64,000 nt of DNA, taken from contig NC_134282.1 in NCBI RefSeq assembly GCF_949628215.1, forward strand, positions 12,646,223-12,710,222, in the 5' to 3' direction. This document shows, piece by piece, positions 34,201 through 46,607 of this stretch (its first letter is position 1; every line of letters begins with the position of its first letter). The notes beneath the pieces are model-generated. The model was not told where the DNA came from, made no database searches, and saw only the letters and a list, made by a program, of their open reading frames with translations. Source of the stretch: Phalacrocorax aristotelis. Taxonomy: Eukaryota; Chordata; Aves; Suliformes; Phalacrocoracidae. Both the position numbers and the translations under genes were made by a program.

Positions 34201-34222
34201 TTTAACCAATATATTGGTTAAA
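34201..34222. repeat. Perfect 22-bp palindrome
   Basis: The 22 bases are identical to their own reverse complement, with no spacer. The half-site is TTTAACCAATA. Pairing stops at 34200 and 34223. It is followed by two copies of AAATAAATTG within 27 bp. It could be a cruciform-prone site or a symmetric protein-binding site. Confidence 0.9.
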
Positions 34223-35742
34223 ATAAATTGGCTAAAAATAAATTGCAAGCTTTAAAATACTCTTCCCAGATTAAGAACAACACCCCAGCCACGCCAAAAT
34301 GAACAAAACACAGTAGCCTGGCACCAATGTTAGTGATAATTATTAATGCAAAAAAATTGGTGCTAGGTGAAATAGATATGACACTTTTAAATGGAATATT
34401 CAGTCCAAACCTAAACCTATGTATTTTTCTGTGTACATAACTGATTCAGGCTATGCCCTTATATATTTTTCCACCCTATTATACATCATGAAAGTCATCA
34501 GTGCTCAGCTGGCTGAAGACTATTCTGTGCTCATAGGGAATCAAACAGAAAAGTCCCTCTAAGAAATTGGTATTTGAGGAGGCTGATGCAGCCCCTGCAG
34601 CAGCTATATGAGTCAATTCCCTTTATGAGCTGGATCAGACCCTTTGCAGATCCTCCTGTGTAGGATTGTCTGTTCCAGCAGCTCTGTGGCTGGAGATTCC
34701 TGGGAACACAAACCTGACATCCAGTACATCTGAGCTCAGGAGTCCAGACACAGTCACTCAAAACCATAAAATTGTTAGCAAGACATTATTCACTCTGTGT
34801 GTGTCAACAGGGGAATGTCTGTATTTGAACTTCTGTTTTGCATCTGTGCATTTTACCCTGGAAATATGTAAAACAAGAGAAAGGCAGACTAGAAAGACAG
34901 GTGGAGAGGAGATGGGTAAGGGGAATGAAATGGTGTGGAAGCAACATCAACAAAGGACTGAGGGCTGTGGTGTTAATAAAAGGGGAATTGCTGACTGACC
35001 ATGAAGTCTTGTGAACAACAGACCTTTACTCAACATCAACCGTTGTAGTTTGCAGTGCACAGATACATTACCTCTTTTCCCCTTCTTTCAATGAACACTG
35101 CTCATGATCCTGCTAAGGTTTAATTCTTTGCTTTGTGGCTCATTCTGGACCACTTTAAGGTCCTGCATTAAAGCAGATATTGAGCTGCTGGATTGAACAG
35201 ATGAGCCTGCATTATTCTGAACTAATTTTTAAGTCTAATTTATTGTTGAGATAATAAGTCTAATGTTCTCTTTCAGTAAAATAAAGATGTTTGCATAAGG
35301 ACAGTGTGATTTACTATGTCAATAAATTATTAATGGGAGGCAACTAAAGAAATAATGTGGGCTCTTTCTGCCAATCAGGGTTTAAAATACAAGAGTTGCA
35401 AACACTATCCCTTTGATACAAAAAGGGACTTTTCCCAGGTTTGTTAGATCAAAGAATATGGATGTGAAATATTCCCCAGACTATTCAGTCTTGGATGTGT
35501 TTTGCTGCAGACCACGTGGGCACCATTAGCATCATTTTGTTACTTACACCAGTCAACCATGGGGAAGAGAATGCAATGCAGGAAGAAAGCTGACATTCCT
35601 GTCCTTTCAAGTTGCTAACAGACTCTTGGTGTTACGCCTCAGTGTAGTATCTGTATCAGTCCTACATCCCTGCAATGCTACAGTCTTCTCCGCCTTAAAG
35701 ACAGCCTGGCCTCAGGGCCACTGTTAAAGGCACTGAGATCAA
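34223..35742. other. Intergenic, nothing recognised
   Basis: No gene or repeat family seen. Confidence 0.45.
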
Positions 35743-35766
35743 GGGGGTGGGGGGAGGGGAAGGGGG
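35743..35766 (+). other. G-quadruplex motif with very short loops
   Basis: Four G runs of 5, 6, 4 and 5 bases are separated by single T, single A and AA. Loops of 1, 1 and 2 nt predict a very stable parallel quadruplex on the plus strand. Confidence 0.75.
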
Positions 35767-37946
35767 AAGAGGCTTCTCCAAGGCGTGTCTAAGTACTTAA
35801 TACTACAACCCGATATCACATGTTCCTTTCTCACTTTCGTTCTTCATTCAAGTCCTTTTAAACATGATGAAGGGTGTGTTTCTTTGCTTTGTCTAATTGA
35901 ATTAAGTAGTTACATTAAAACTAGCATACAGTAAATTGGCAAAACAGTTATTGTAAACAAGAACAGAACCTGGGCACTGAGCACAGCTCAATGTCCTTTC
36001 CTAAAAAGAAAACCCTCTCTTGAACCAGAGAAAGTGAGCTGAATTTGCAAAAATGTTACCTTTTATTCCTTGCTGGACCCTCTGAGATTGTTCCCAAATC
36101 AATTCACTCTAGAGAGCAATGGCGCTATTGTCTCCAGGCTGGCGGCATTTGCACAGCTTGCCTCAATGAACATTTTGTCAGAATGTTTTTTGCATCGCCA
36201 ATCTTCTATGCTAACCCCCACCCCCTCATCTTGGAGCTAATTAGTAGTGCATAACAGAGGAAGTGCTTCTTTTCTCTTCCTCTCCCTGAAAAAATAATTT
36301 GCCCTGCTAACATAACTTTTGGTACGATGAGAAGACCGAGCCACAGAAATGTTTTTCTTGTGGTAAAGATGCAGCAGGAAGAATAGACTGTTTTCTGGAG
36401 GCTCTCTTGTTATTTGTATGTGCAACATCACATATACCATGGAAAAGTTATTTAACTGACTGCTTCTGTTTCTTATAACTTGCATTTTTCTTCTGCTCTT
36501 TACTGTGTTATGTTAAAATTGGATATACTTATTATAGCTGTACTATAAAACCAATGGTTCACAAGACCATGCCCTATCACGCCCACCATGAGTTAGTTTA
36601 TTATCTAAAGTTCTTCTTTGCTTTCCTTCCTTTTGCCTCCACCCACGCCCCAGCATTCCTGCTAGTAGTTCTGTGGAGGCTCCAGCTGTCTGAGCCCTTT
36701 AGATGAGCTTTGAGAAAAGCTTTGTGAGCAATGAGGTGGCCTCCTTTGGGCTGTCTCTCCTCTGAGGATGGTAAAACATAAATTAGCTGTGTTTGTACAA
36801 CCCAAGATTCATTCCTGTTTTATAGCTAAGAATGGCCCAACTAAGAATCTAATTTACAACATAGTCTGGGGGAAACACTTAATTACACACCAAGGAGGAG
36901 AAAGTGGTGAAGGAGGAAGCAACAAGCCCAAACAACATGAAACCAAATGTATGCTGTGAAAAGCCACAAGAACTGAAGCAGGCAATATAATAACTTATTA
37001 AAAACTGCATAGGTTTTTACCTTCCTTGAGGGGAGAGAGTCACTGTGCATTAATGCTGCCCTGAACAAAGCCCTCTAATCTTCTGGGGATTTTTCTATTA
37101 ATTGGTGTTAAAATAATTTGAATTCAAATTAAAATTGAGGCTGTCTTGAAATCACCTAAAGATCTGAAATTAGGGGCAACCATATAACTTATTTTCCACA
37201 CACTGTTTTTCATTATTGGGCATTGTGTTCTGTTGTAAACTGCATCCTTTTATTCATGGGCAGTCTGGCTGCCATCTGATGCCAGAGTAATTCAGTAAGG
37301 TTGCTCTTGATTCTGTCAGCATAAGTGAGACAAGTCATGTTTGCTCCCTTTATTAAAAATTCCAGCTTATGGTGTTAATTACTGATAATAATAAAATGGA
37401 TATAACGGTAAACCCTAGCAGAAACTCCTGTGTTTTCTGCAGAAGTTCTCGTAATTGTTTCTTGGCTATTGGAGTTCTTGGATCTCTGGAATTTGATTAT
37501 TTGTGAAATATGGTGCTTGCTTAAGTAGAGGAAAGAATTCTGCAACCCATAAGACCCTATCAAATTGGGTGAAACTGAACACGTACAAGTTATAACCAGC
37601 AAGAAAACCCTTATAATCTCCAGTATTTTTAATTAGTGGGTTGATGGACCAGACCTATGTTACTGTCTAGTCTTTAAAGTAGTTAAGTTTAGCACGTGCA
37701 CAACCCTCATCTATTTCCATGAATGCAAAACTTCTATTAATTTGACTACAATTTCAATTTAGCATGACTTAGTAAAATTTTTTAAGACACTTATGAAGCA
37801 AAATTTTACTGAAATAGTTGTTTGAACATGACAGAAAATGATGATGCAGCTATTCTAGAAAACATTTATCTGAAAACAGTTTTCAGTTTCATTTTGCAAA
37901 TCTTCAGCATAGTTGAGAAGCACTGTCAAATATGCTTGGCTGTTTT
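35767..37946. other. Intergenic, nothing recognised
   Basis: AT-rich sequence without a supported feature. Confidence 0.45.
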
Positions 37947-38002
37947 AAGTTTGATCTGATAGGATCAAACTTGAAAGGTTTGACCCTGATAGGATCAAAC
38001 TT
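37947..38002. repeat. Tandemly duplicated hairpin
   Basis: Unit 1 is AAGTTTGATC, a 6-nt loop and GATCAAACTT (37947-37956 and 37963-37972), a perfect 10-bp stem. The 17 bases at 37956-37972 recur exactly at 37986-38002. The matching left arm of unit 2 (AGGTTTGACC) can still pair with one wobble and one mismatch. The offset between the units is 30 bp. Confidence 0.75.
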
Positions 38003-41000
38003 CAGCTGTATATGGTTTTGAATTATTAGAATGAGTTAGGAGATGGAAATAATGAATTAAGAGAAGGGGGGAACACTGAGAATAAGAATATGACACTTCT
38101 ATCCTTGATAGAAACTAATATTGATACAAGGGATTTCTTGTAAAGAACTATATAAGGTGTACATTGCTTTGGCATTCTTTAAAATCATAATAACACTTTC
38201 TATGTAAGCTTGCTGTGTGGCATCTGAGAAGGTTGAACATAAAATAGCATGTGGTCGAAGAGCTGGAACCCTAAGGATTATGTTCAAACAATTGGAAAGG
38301 CTTGAAGTCTTAGCCCTGGTGTCAGGACCTGGGACAACTGGAGCAGGGTCATCTCTGGTCAGTAGTGGTCTCTGGAGTTATGCTTTTGGGCAGAAACAGT
38401 ATGTGGTTCCTGCCCAGGCTCTGCCAGTAAGGCAGTGTGTAAGATCCTGTAATTATGATCTGATGAATAGATGTTGACCATCCACCAGAAATCTTGTACA
38501 ACTTTCAGATGATCTCCATCCTGCAAAATATAGCAAATAATGTTTTGCACATATTAAATTTTTTTCAAGGGGATCAATGTGTCTTACAATAGTTCTGTAT
38601 TTTAATTCTCCTGTCTGCTAGTAAATGTATTTCATGGAAGAATACATGGAGACAGAAATTGCCTAACATCATATAAGAAACGGATAATAGTCAGACACAA
38701 AAATCCATTCTCCTGTTTTATCTGCTGCTTAATTTCTAAGAATAACTCTCAATTATGCATAATATTCAAGAATTTCTCCCCCATGAATACCCAGTTATGT
38801 AAGGTGCTGTGCTTTCAGGTGAGGTTTTATCACTAGTCAGCGTTTGTGGGAGACTTCCGAGCAGTTTCACAGTAATGTACCTCATCTTGCAGGATTGCGT
38901 ATTTGTAAGGAACAGGAGCACAAAAGCCTTCCAGTAGTTTTCAGCCACAGTTAAACTGTTTCCTGTTCTTCCAGTCCAAGTGATAACTGTGGCATTAGTA
39001 TCATGTGGGAAGTTGTGGCAATATGTCCAGGGTCAGCAGTTCAGCTTGTCTGAGGAAAAGCCAGGTGCAGACTTTAAGGGACTAGTAGGAGTGTACCTTT
39101 ACTGCAGTCCAAGGTCGAACTGATCCATGTGAAGGCTTAAGGATGACAGCTGTGCCAAATCTCTCCTCTGAAAGCAGCCACGCTTTGGGGGCACGGTCCA
39201 AGCTACTGAGTGCGCACTTGGGATCCTGAATGGGCTTGTGCAGGCCCTGATGGATACCAGGAACCTGCACTCTCACTGCTATGGATAACAGAGCTGTCTA
39301 GCTCAAAGCTAGTTTGGCTGTTTTCTTATGTACTGCAGATACAGTTCTTGACTGCATTGCAGATAAACTGTATATATAACTTGATTTATGTATGTACATG
39401 TTTATTCACCCTGAAACAGAGAAACACAAAGGCAGTATGCAGCATTATCCCTACTGTACGAAGTCTCCCAATGGCAATAAGCTGATTTCCAGGGAAGAGC
39501 TGTGCCTTATTTGCATCAAGCCAATAACATTTTCCAACTCCTTAGTAGGATATCTTACAGTTTTGACATCAACTTGCATCACCTTAAAGATGAGTATATG
39601 CTTACGCACTGCAAAAATCATTGAGGAAGCTGTCTGTGACTTACCCTTCTTTGTGTCCTGTGACACCAATATAGTCTGTGTGTGAGTTTCTCACATTGGT
39701 TAATATTGGGTGGACTAGATTAATCTTCGGTAATGAGTAAACATCGGAGAGCATGGTGTATACCCAGACTGTCAATGACCTTAAAAAATTTATAAAGGCT
39801 TCCTTTATTAGGCTCTCTTTAGCTCTTTGAGGATGTAACTGCAATTTCTATTTATTTTCAATCAAATGCTCAAGTATGTGAAACTAGTCATATGCAGAGT
39901 GCCATAAACAATACAGTAATCTGTAACAAAAAGAACTGTTACGTGCACTTCTGGCAAGCACGGAGGGAAAAATAGCAATTTAACCAAATGTTCAGAGCAA
40001 ATAATCTTGTGCCTTTTCCTATCTTTTTGAAGTTTCTGTGAGCATACTCCAGAGCTAGACTTAAAGTTCGATGTGGCTCTAATTAGTGACTGGGAAAAGG
40101 TGTATTTGTGTGTGTCAGCTGGAAAAACGTGCTTTCAAGGACTCGGCTCTGTTGATCTTGGATCTGATTTCAAATTGGCTGACTTGCAAAACAGCCCTTT
40201 AAACTTAGATACTGCTTCAGAATGACTGCTGTCAAAACAGTAGAAAAAATAAACAAGAAAGTCCTATATATCTAACCCTGTAGTGTACGCAAAAAGCACC
40301 TCTAGGAGCAGTATGGCTGACTGTTATAAATGATGTGCCATAGGCACCCAACTGTGTAGATGTAAGGCTTCTTCCTTTGGAAATGCGTGTGCATCTCTTT
40401 GTGTTTGCTGAGGCATTGTCCAAACCCAAATATAATATTTTCTTGGGAATTGAACTGCAATTTAAACGCTCTAGTGGCTTCATCAAACAGTCTGGAAGAA
40501 ATACGGTTGGCTGCTATGTACACCTGAAAATATAGGAACAATCACACCTTTTTTGAACAAGGTCATGTGGGATAGAGATGGGAGAGGTAATACTTCACCA
40601 CAGAAAATGGTGAGGTATAACCTTCCAAGCTGCTTATGCAAATTCATCCAGCTGTTTCAGCAACTAGTCCAATTATTTCAGATGTATCCATACACTTATA
40701 AGGTGATCAGAACTTGAAAAGCTCTGCTGTTTTGGGCTCAACTTTTGCAAAAATATATTTACCTGCTTAGTGGCCCTACAGTTAGGAAGAGTCTGCAGGA
40801 ATAAAAGAGTGGAGAGTGGTTTATAGACTGATACTAGAACAAGCTGCTAAAAAATTGGAATTCTGGTATAAAAACCAAATTGGAAGGCAAACCCACCACT
40901 GTTTAGATTAAACAAACTTTGTGCATGTACTTTTCAACAAAGTGGGAAACAAGTAAGCACTTACTTTGGTAGCAACTTAATTTTTTCCTTTTGATATGAA

Positions 41001-41063
41001 GCAAAATAGATTTTTGGATTACTTCTCCCCCCATTGATTCTTAGAAATATTTCAGACAAACTG
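38003..41063. other. Intergenic, nothing recognised
   Basis: No supported gene or repeat family. Confidence 0.45.
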
Positions 41064-41776
41064 TGCAGTACAGACTGGGATCCACCTGGCTGGAGAGCAG
41101 CTCTGTTGAAAGGGACCTGGGAGTCCTGGTGGACAGGAAGCTCAACGTGAGCAAACAGTGTGCTGCTGCGGCCAAGAAGGCCAACAGGATGCTGGGTTGC
41201 ATCAAAAAGGGCATCACCAGCAGAGAGAAAGAAGTCATTATCCTGCTCTACTCAGCGCTTGTCAGGCCACACCTGGAGTCCTGTGTACAGTTCTGGTCCC
41301 CGCTATACAAACAAGATGTGGACAGGCTGGAAGGGGTGCAGAGAAGGGCCACCAAGATGATCAGAGGACTGGGAAGCTGCCGTATGAGGATAGGCTGGGA
41401 GACCTGGGTTTGTTCAGCCTTGAGAAAAGGAGGCTCAGAGGGGATCTCATCACCATGTACCAGTACTTAAGGGCTAGTTACAAAGAAGATGGAGACTCCC
41501 TTTTTGCAAGGAGTCACATGGAGAGGACAAGGGGGAACGGACACAAGTTGCTCTTGGGGAGATTCCGATTGGACATGAGAGGAAAATTTTTCACACTGAG
41601 GACAGTCACCCATTGCAGTAATCTCCCCAGGGAAGTGGTTGACTTGGCCACGTTGGACACTGTTAAGAGTCGTCTGGACAGGGAGCTGGGCCATCTTGTC
41701 TAGACTCTGCTCTTCCCAGAAAGGGTTGGACTAGATGATCCCCGAGGTCCCTTCCAGCCTGGGATTCTGTGATTCT
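41064..41776 (+). mobile_element. CR1 LINE, 3' 0.7 kb
   Basis: The first 300 bp encode, in one frame, the RT C-terminal region of CR1 ORF2 ([13 protein letters not shown], then [20 protein letters not shown], then [14 protein letters not shown]). A frameshift follows near 41385 and the reading continues in another frame ([16 protein letters not shown], then GNGHKLLLGRF). The end is CCTGGGATTCTGTGATTCT. It is 5' truncated and inactive, but the fragment is fairly well preserved. It differs in detail from the copy at 25553 (TSREKEV instead of SRSREV), so it is another subfamily. Confidence 0.93.
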
Positions 41777-44700
41777 TTCTGAGATTCCACATTTTGAAAA
41801 TGTAAAACCAAAATATCTTAGTATTTATCAAGAGAATAACTAAATCTGAAAATGTCAAAATTAAGTATTTAAACATCTTCAAGACTTCCTATCTACATTC
41901 TTGTTGAAAAGCTGTTTGCTGAATTTGACATGGATTTGTGAGCACTTTCTTCAACTCCATTTCTTTGAGTTTGGTAATGGATGGAGAGCAAATCCTCTTA
42001 CGACTTCTTATTTGACTGTAGGCAAACCATGGTCTCCATGTCTCCAGTGTTCGAGTGGGGACACTGCGCAGACTCATGTTCTCAGTTATTCTTTCATGTA
42101 ATGAGGCAAGCCCAGGCCTTAGACAAAAGCAGACCTTGTGGATTAGGTCTGTGGGGTTTCATGAAGCTGCACATAGTGTTTGGAAGCAACAGAGCTGGAG
42201 AAGCAGTCTGACTGATGCTGCAAAACAGAGCTGTTATTCAGAGCAGTTTGCATCTGTGAGTTATAAGCTGCAAATTACTGTTGCCAAGCCTGATCTTCTC
42301 CAAGTGTATACATATGTGTCCACAAATTAGAGCAGGAGTACAAGTATCCTGGCACTCCTGGCTTGGTTTACTCCCAAAGAAATGACCCACCCTCACAGTC
42401 TAAATTTCTCTTGGCCTCAGAGAAGCAGGACATGAGTTTTAATATTCTGGATAATAAACAGAATACTGAATTAAAATCAGGATGATGCACCAGACAGAGA
42501 ATCATTTGTGCAGCTCTGCTTGTCTCTCTTTGGGCTCTTTGCCTAGCTGGCCAGGACCCAGGGAGCACAAACTGCTGCCATTCGCTCCAGGAGACCAGCA
42601 ACTGAGGGGAAACGGGTTGGGAATTAAAACCTGCTTCCCATTCCTGATGATGAGAGGCACTTACTGAGTGCAGCAGGGGAGTTGATGGTCTGTCTAGGGA
42701 AAGCAGCTTGCTGGGGCTCCAGAGGGAATGGCAGCTGCTCTGGGAGGGGGACGCAGTGGCACATAAGGCCAAGACTACAGCTGTAACAGAAAATGTTATT
42801 TTAGAAATCCTGAGCTGATTCAAATAACAGCTGACTGAACAACTTCAGCACAAAATACTGCCATGATGTAGGTGCCCTGAGAAGCATTGGGGCAGCTGGA
42901 GTTCAGCAACTAAGGGAGCAAAATGGAGCAGCATGGTGAGAGTTTCCCAGGCTTGATCAGTGACCCTGTGGGAAGGGCAGGGCTGTGATAGTGATGGGTC
43001 CCACCTGAGAGAGGGCACCCTGCACACAGAGAGAAACTGGGTGGGCATTGGGCAGAGGAGGCTGCTATGTGGGGACAGTGCAGCTGAGTAATGCTGCATG
43101 TGATGTTGTCATAGGGCACTCTGGGTGCATGTAATGGTAAATAAATCCACAAGAAAAAGACTACGAAATGAAAGCAGAGGGAAGAAGTCAGGAAGGCTGT
43201 TAATGCCCGATATGAGGTACTCAAAAGTGAAAGAGGAGGAATGGAGCATGGATGGGGAAAAAAATGGAGAAACTGGAATATTCCAGCGTAGTGGGCAAAA
43301 GAGATCTGGAGTCCTGAAAGTGTCTTGTGACCAAAAAGTACACTCCGGAGCTGCTTCTACTACAAATGACCCTGACAACCATTAAAAAAAAATAAATTAC
43401 ATTCCTCTGTGCCATAAGTTTCTCCCCTCTGTAGAATGGGGACACTAACACTCCTCAATTTAATGTTGGGTGTGTGTACCAGTTTTTTGTATGTGGGAAG
43501 GCCCGGAGACCCCAGTCAGGGTCTGAGTCTTGTTATACCAAGTGCTGTAAACAGTGGAAAAGCCCAGACAGATTTAAAAATAATTAATCTACAATTTAAG
43601 TGTATTTATGTATCACTGTAGGGAAGCTGTTTATAAAAGTCCCAGCAATATGTTACAGCTTAAAAAGGAGGACATAGGTGGGAAGTGAAGAATAACCGTG
43701 AAATGGCAAGAATCAAATAAATTAAGCTCACAGAATAGTAGTTCTTAGTCATAGATAGAAAATAGTGGGAACAGATTTCCCAGTATCTGGCAGAACTGAG
43801 AATAGAGTCCTTCCTCTTTCCTGACCTTTCAGTGCAGATAAAGATTAAACATAAGTAAGACTTGGGATATTTAGGGGTATGGAATGGATTATGCTACTTT
43901 TGCCATGAGACTAGAGGTGGTCATAAGTTCTTAGTCTGTAACTTCTGTGGCTAGATAAGGAGTGTACTGTTAATTTTGTTATTTGGAGTCATGGTGTTAA
44001 AAGGATTATTCGGTGTCCTGCATGCATTTAGCTGGCCCAAATGTGTTTTGTTGTTTTTTGTTTTTTTCCTTCCCCTAAATGAATAGTGTAGGCAGAGTGC
44101 ATTCAATCCCAATATGGTGAGAAGTAGGTTTGTTAAATGGGAAGTGGTTTATTGATTACTATTTTCACAAGCTGTGATAGCTTACCTTTATCATTTTAAG
44201 AGATTCTTGCTTTGCCCTTTCACTTAGTCCAAGGTCATGGAACAATTGATTTGGCATTTGGTACAATTTGCAGTTAAAGGGATGGAAACCATGGGTGAGG
44301 AAGTAGAACGGTTGCAGTGTTTTGTTTTACTTCTTCCCCCTCGTTCTCCCTGCCTCCTCCAAATGATTACCTGCTGCACTTGCAAGGAAGACTAATAACC
44401 AGATTGTCAATCTACAGATTTCTGCTTGATCAGAGGCTCAGTTGGACCCAGTAGTTCTTTTCCCAGCAGGTGCCAAAGACAGAATGTGATTCTTCTGCTG
44501 TAACCTACACCCTCTCCCCCCCTTCAAGAAGATAGCAGTAAACCCATGTTGCATGCTTTTGTCAAAAAGTGCAATACAGCATTTAGGGTGCAGTGCAATT
44601 ATTCTTCAGTTATTTTTAATCCTTTATAAGGCTCTCATCTAACATATAATGTTTTTTTAAAGTGTAAAACAGTGTGATTTGAGTGTCTGAAGATACAGTT

Positions 44701-44959
44701 TAAATACTCTTTTAAAAATGCAACACAGCACAAATCAACACCCAACAAACAATGCAGTGCTCTCATATGCAAAGATGCTCCATTGTGACGTTAGATGCTA
44801 AATTGCTGTGGACGTAATCTGCCTCATAATGCAGTGGCTCTTTCTCCACGGGGGATAGAGAGGTCCTGATATAATTTGAAGGATGTCAAAGCTAGTGGGG
44901 ACTTTCACACAACATAGGTGGTGGTTTGGCTTTTGGGTTGGAAGTGTGGTAGCAGCAGC
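41777..44959. other. Intergenic, no gene recognised
   Basis: No exon or repeat family is called. A purine-rich plus-strand stretch (about 43130-43330) produces short Lys/Glu-rich frames without known domains. Confidence 0.45.
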
Positions 44960-45171
44960 CCCGTGACAACAGCTCTGTTTGACACTTTCGCCATGACGAA
45001 GTTCCCTAGCAACGACGGCTGACAAGCGGGGTGCGCCTGCAGGGATGCCGTCCTCCTGCCTCGAAATGCTGCCCTTCGCGCATTGCCGAGGGCTGGAGGA
45101 AGAAAATGGCCTGATTCCAAGCAGGACTGCGTGCCTGAACAACCGGATAATGGCTATCTTGCAAATGGCAG
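44960..45171. promoter_or_regulatory. CpG-rich patch with RFX X-box and splice donor, candidate promoter/first exon
   Basis: About 14 CpGs cluster here in an AT-rich surround. GTTCCCTAGCAAC at 45001-45013 reads GTTGCTAGGGAAC on the minus strand, one base from the RFX-type X-box GTTGCTAGGCAAC. A plus-strand frame begins at ATG 45045 and reaches a donor-like CAG|GTACAC at 45171/45172, as a first exon would. On the minus strand an ATG at 44994, 7 nt past the X-box, opens a 29-codon frame ending at 44905. Neither translation resembles a protein I know. It could be the start of an unannotated RNA, possibly one expressed in ciliated cells, but this is inference. Confidence 0.35.
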
Positions 45172-46119
45172 GTACACTGAAACTGCTTCTGTGTGCACCT
45201 TGGTTTTCAGAGCTACAGTACTCTGCAGGATGAACACTTTGTGACAGATATTAGCCAGTGTTTATGATGGGTATTGTCCGCAGTGTATCATACTGATTAA
45301 AGATTCCTATAGGAAACACTATTCTCTGTACTGGGGACAAGAATAAAATGTAGACTTCTTTATGAACGGGAATTTGTGATTAGGATAATCTGTCGCACAG
45401 CAGCTGCAAAAAGACAACCCAACCCCTGCAGTCTAGTATCCAAGATCATTTTACTTTAAGGAAACACTATATGGAACAAACTGTCCTTAGCCTTATTTTC
45501 ATGATGAAAATAGAGAGAAATCTAATGAAGCCTTCTGTGATTAGGGATGGTCAGGCACTTAAGGTGCTTTGTTGCAAACTAGCCCAAACCTTTCTGTGCA
45601 ACCTTACTAGATACGAGATTACTCTTTGCTCTTTATTAGGGAGTATTTTCTGTTAATAAGCCTTATTTACAGTGTGAAAAGAGTTAATTATATCCTGTGC
45701 TTAATGAGTTCTTAGTTTCTGAGAATTCCTGTGGCTGAGGCTGAGAACTGTTGACATATTTCATAGGCAAACCATTCACTGTTATCCTTGGCCTGCTGAA
45801 AGACTAATTGCTTTACCTTTGTAGGTGCTGGTAGTGAAACAGAGTGGTGGATGATAGGAATGGGGATTCCCTGAGAAAACTGTGCTATGAAACACATGCT
45901 ATGCAACTTCCATGAGAAGTTTATCTTTTGTAGCCTTGCTCTTTAAAGCTGACTAGCTTCAGGAAAAGTAATTGTGTCTAATGAAGGCTACTTGTGCCAT
46001 GTAGCCATTTTTGGAGGAAATGTTGGGGGAGGAGGAGGTGGTAACGATTCCCCTATAGCTAGTAAAAAATGAAGATGCACGATTGTTTCTTCAGTTTGTA
46101 AGGGAACTGGGTTTCATCT
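45172..46119. other. Intergenic, nothing recognised
   Basis: No supported feature apart from the 5-bp target duplication (CATCT, 46115-46119) of the adjacent LTR. Confidence 0.45.
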
Positions 46120-46607
46120 TGTCGTGGTTTAGCCGGCAGCTCAACCCCACACAGTCGCTCGCTCACTCCCCCACCGGTAGATGGGGGAGAGAATCAGAAG
46201 GGTAACGCTCGTGGGTTGGGGTAAGAACAGTGTAATTATTAAAATTAAAAGAAACAGCAACAGAAATGCAATGTAAAGGAGAACGACGAGAGGCACAAAG
46301 CCCCTGGGGAGGGGGAAGGGAGGGGAGAGGGGGAACGAACTGCCGAAACTAACCGCACGTGCCGCAGCCGCTCACCGCCCGCCGACCCGCCGCTGCTCCC
46401 GCGCTGCAACTGCCCTGCCTCCATACACTGGTCATGGTGTCACGTGGTATGGAATGAACCTGCCATTGGCCAGTTGGGGTCAGCTGCCCCCACCATGGCC
46501 CCGCCCCTCCCAGCTCCTCCCGCCACGCGGCAGAGCGCGGGAAGCTGGAAAGGTAGCCGACCCCCACAGTGAGGAGAATTAACCTCTTCTCAGCCAAAAC
46601 CAGCACA
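46120..46607 (-). mobile_element. Solo LTR of ERVL-like family with perfect target duplication
   Basis: On the minus strand the element begins TGTGCTGGTTTTGGCTG (ending at 46607) and finishes TAAACCACGACA (at 46120). Both flanks read CATCT (46115-46119 and 46608-46612), a perfect 5-bp target duplication, as for ERVL integrases. No internal sequence is present, so it is a solo LTR formed by LTR-LTR recombination. It belongs to the same superfamily as the copies at 27112 and 55746 but is shorter and far more CpG-rich. In LTR orientation it carries a GC box (GGGGCGGGG), a CCAAT box and an E-box CACGTG. A C-rich tract lies at 46306-46333. Confidence 0.95.

Noticed and set aside
41158-41703. 181-codon plus-strand frame as a gene
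   Set aside because: Its second half is genuine CR1 ORF2 coding sequence after a frameshift and the first half is another frame of the same element, so it is a transposon fragment.
45045-45233. 62-codon plus-strand frame as a protein gene
   Set aside because: It runs through a likely splice donor at 45171 and has no recognised domain. It was kept only as part of a candidate promoter/first-exon patch.
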